From: Struthidea cinerea | Lineage: Eukaryota > Chordata > Aves > Passeriformes > Corcoracidae | Direction: 5' to 3' | Length of the DNA: 64,000 nucleotides | Assembly: GCA_013397865.1 (NCBI GenBank) | Contig: VZTI01003934.1 | Span: 658,412-722,411, forward strand | Shown: piece after piece, positions 62,501 to 64,000 of the stretch | Numbering within the stretch: position 1 is the first letter of the stretch | Layout: each line of letters starts with the position of its first letter | The notes under the pieces: model-generated | What the model was told of the DNA's origin: nothing | Databases searched by the model: none | What the model saw: only the letters and a program-made list of their open reading frames with translations | Translations under genes and position numbers: made by a program

Positions 62501-64000
62501 AACCTTTTTTTTTTAACATGTGTCCAATCCTTTTTAGCAGGGCTCTTGATAGTTGAAATGAAAAGTACTTGGGAAAGGAACAGCATATAAAAATAAGAGA
62601 CAAGAGGTATTGCTTTCTATGGAGTATATAGTAATATTTTTTTTTCCTAGCATGTAGTCCTAAATGTGGTCTAGGAATCAGGAGGAGCATAAATGTAAGT
62701 GATAGAGTAAAAGGGAACAATGAGTACATATTCTGTAGATCATTTTGATTTAAATATTTGCCTGTGATTGGTCACATCTGTTTTTCTTTATTGCTGACCT
62801 GCCTTACAAACTTTGTAGTGGTTTTCTTTTCCAATATTTCAGCTGAATTTCAGAGAGATGGGAAGGGGTTACATACCTTCAAAGTTCTGGGCAAGGTATA
62901 TTCTTACATAGATGAGGGCAAATAGTAGAGCTCTTAAGTTTCTTCAGAAGAAATGTTCTAATGGAACTTAGTAGGTGTCACAGAATTGGCTTGTGCTGGT
63001 GTTAACAAATCTTACAGTCTTAATATGTCTGCAGAGTTGCTCAAGGTCCAGTGCAATTCTTGAGCTTTCATTCATTCTGAAAACATTTTGGAGGGAGAAC
63101 CTGTGCACCTCGCAGATCTTCAAAAGTGAAAGGCAGCAGTTACCAAAAGCTATTGCTTCCCAAATGAATTCTTACTTGTGTGTTCAAAGTGATCAAGTGT
63201 TTTTTCTATCCGATGGCTGTTTGGTTGCTGTGTAGTAACTCTGGTTGGAATCTTGTATGCAGCAAGTTGTGCTCTTTCTTACTACTTCTTGGAGTGAGTT
63301 TGGGAGAAAATGAGGTCTCTATGGAGACTGAAATAAAAGGGGTGTTACTGCTGGCAGTGCTTCTGGCAGTCAGTTTTGATGTGCAGGCTAGGTGTGAAAC
63401 TGGAGGGCTTAACAGTACCAGATGTAGCTTTTGTTCTGTAGAGTCAGTAAATATTTTATTTGAAATATTTATCTGAAAAATTTCTTTTTTAAAACTCTAC
63501 AATAACTGCCTAGAATGACAAGCAACACTGGTCTTAAAGAGCTCTGATGTGAGTTCAAAACTCATTTGTAAGGAAGGAAATATTTAACTATCTAGCCATC
63601 AACAAAATAAATTTAAAAGTTGTGTGATAAATACATCATATTGCAATCTCCTAGCTAATTCCCAAATGCAGAAAATGCATTTTGAAATTCTTAATGAAAT
63701 AAGGACACAGGAATAACTTCTGTCCTGAATAAAATATTTCATATTTATCCTCAATTTCTAGCATTTAAAATTACTTTTGAGGGTTTCAAAACAACTTTTT
63801 AACTTTAAATGGATTTGCAGCTTTTTTTTTTTAATCTTATTTTTGAAAAGGAAATTAATATTTTGGCAAGATGACTTGTGTTTCAAACTCTTGAGTGATG
63901 TCTCTTGTGACTCTTTTGGGGGAGAATGCTCATATTTTTCAAGCTGAGTATATGCTTATATACTTTGAATTCAAGTCTTATTGTAAAAATTCCAATGTTC
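59571..64000. other. Possible intronic region of the unidentified gene
   Basis: This is AT-rich DNA to the window end with one splice-bounded candidate exon at 61064-61199. No repeats or other genes are recognised. Open frames at 62382-62729 and 62975-63476 lack splice support. Confidence 0.4.
61064..61199 (+). CDS. Candidate internal exon of an unidentified gene
   Basis: A CTGGCAG acceptor and an excellent AAAG/GTAAGT donor bound 136 bases that are open in one frame. That frame includes IGFDAELVDAGYHVAEKVEQ, then SKKTRLMLVCIKMVCLLREG. The peptide has a plausible amphipathic, protein-like composition, but I do not recognise it. The upstream tract is only moderately pyrimidine-rich. It starts after two bases of a codon and ends on a codon boundary. 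Confidence 0.3.

Noticed and set aside
1..64000. CRISPR arrays, tRNA or rRNA genes, phage or bacterial defence systems
   Set aside because: No regularly spaced repeats, cloverleaf A/B boxes or prokaryotic gene organisation were seen; the window is vertebrate nuclear DNA.

Overview
The window is vertebrate nuclear DNA, almost certainly from a bird and probably a songbird. Coding information sits in short exons with GT-AG introns. Several CR1 LINE 3' ends (the characteristic avian retroposon) lie in the introns and intergenic DNA, and two LTR-type blocks resemble songbird endogenous retroviruses. There are no operons, ribosome binding sites or bacterial features. Nearly all long open frames outside the exons are chance or repeat-derived.

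Three multi-exon genes can be assembled by hand with consistent splice phases. (1) PPP1R14D, + strand, 1214-7862, 4 coding exons, 126 aa: a phosphorylation-dependent inhibitor of protein phosphatase 1. (2) ZFYVE19 (ANCHR), - strand, 24908-13184, 11 coding exons, 422 aa: an abscission-checkpoint protein with an N-terminal FYVE-type finger and a C-terminal B-box-like finger. These two genes are tail to tail, the arrangement I recall for their human orthologues on 15q15. (3) A hatching-enzyme-like astacin metalloprotease, - strand, 42198-29484, 11 coding exons, 476 aa: signal peptide, very short propeptide, astacin domain and two CUB domains. Its reading frame is intact from ATG to stop, so it looks functional.

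Layout: 1-1213, upstream DNA with a possible cut-off exon of another - strand gene at the very edge; 1214-7862, PPP1R14D; 7863-13183, intergenic with the 3' UTRs of the convergent pair; 13184-24908, ZFYVE19, with CR1 copies in two introns and a 25-N gap inside one of them; 24.7-25.3 kb, CpG-rich promoter of ZFYVE19; 25.3-29.4 kb, intergenic with a second GC-rich patch and a CR1; 29484-42198, the astacin gene; 42.2-51.7 kb, AT-rich DNA with nothing recognised; 51.7-53.5 kb, two LTR-type blocks; 53.5-58 kb, AT-rich DNA with a pentanucleotide repeat; 58.1-58.5 kb, CR1; 58.5-59.6 kb, a CpG-rich region broken by a 253-N gap that probably hides a first exon; 59.6-64 kb, possibly the first intron(s) of that unidentified gene.

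The three named genes have unrelated jobs (smooth-muscle/epithelial PP1 control, cytokinesis, extracellular proteolysis) and are neighbours only by position. The most notable content is the complete hatching-enzyme gene beside ZFYVE19, its 25-base microexon and minimal furin-type propeptide, the GC-AG first intron of ZFYVE19, and the unexplained CpG island near 59 kb.
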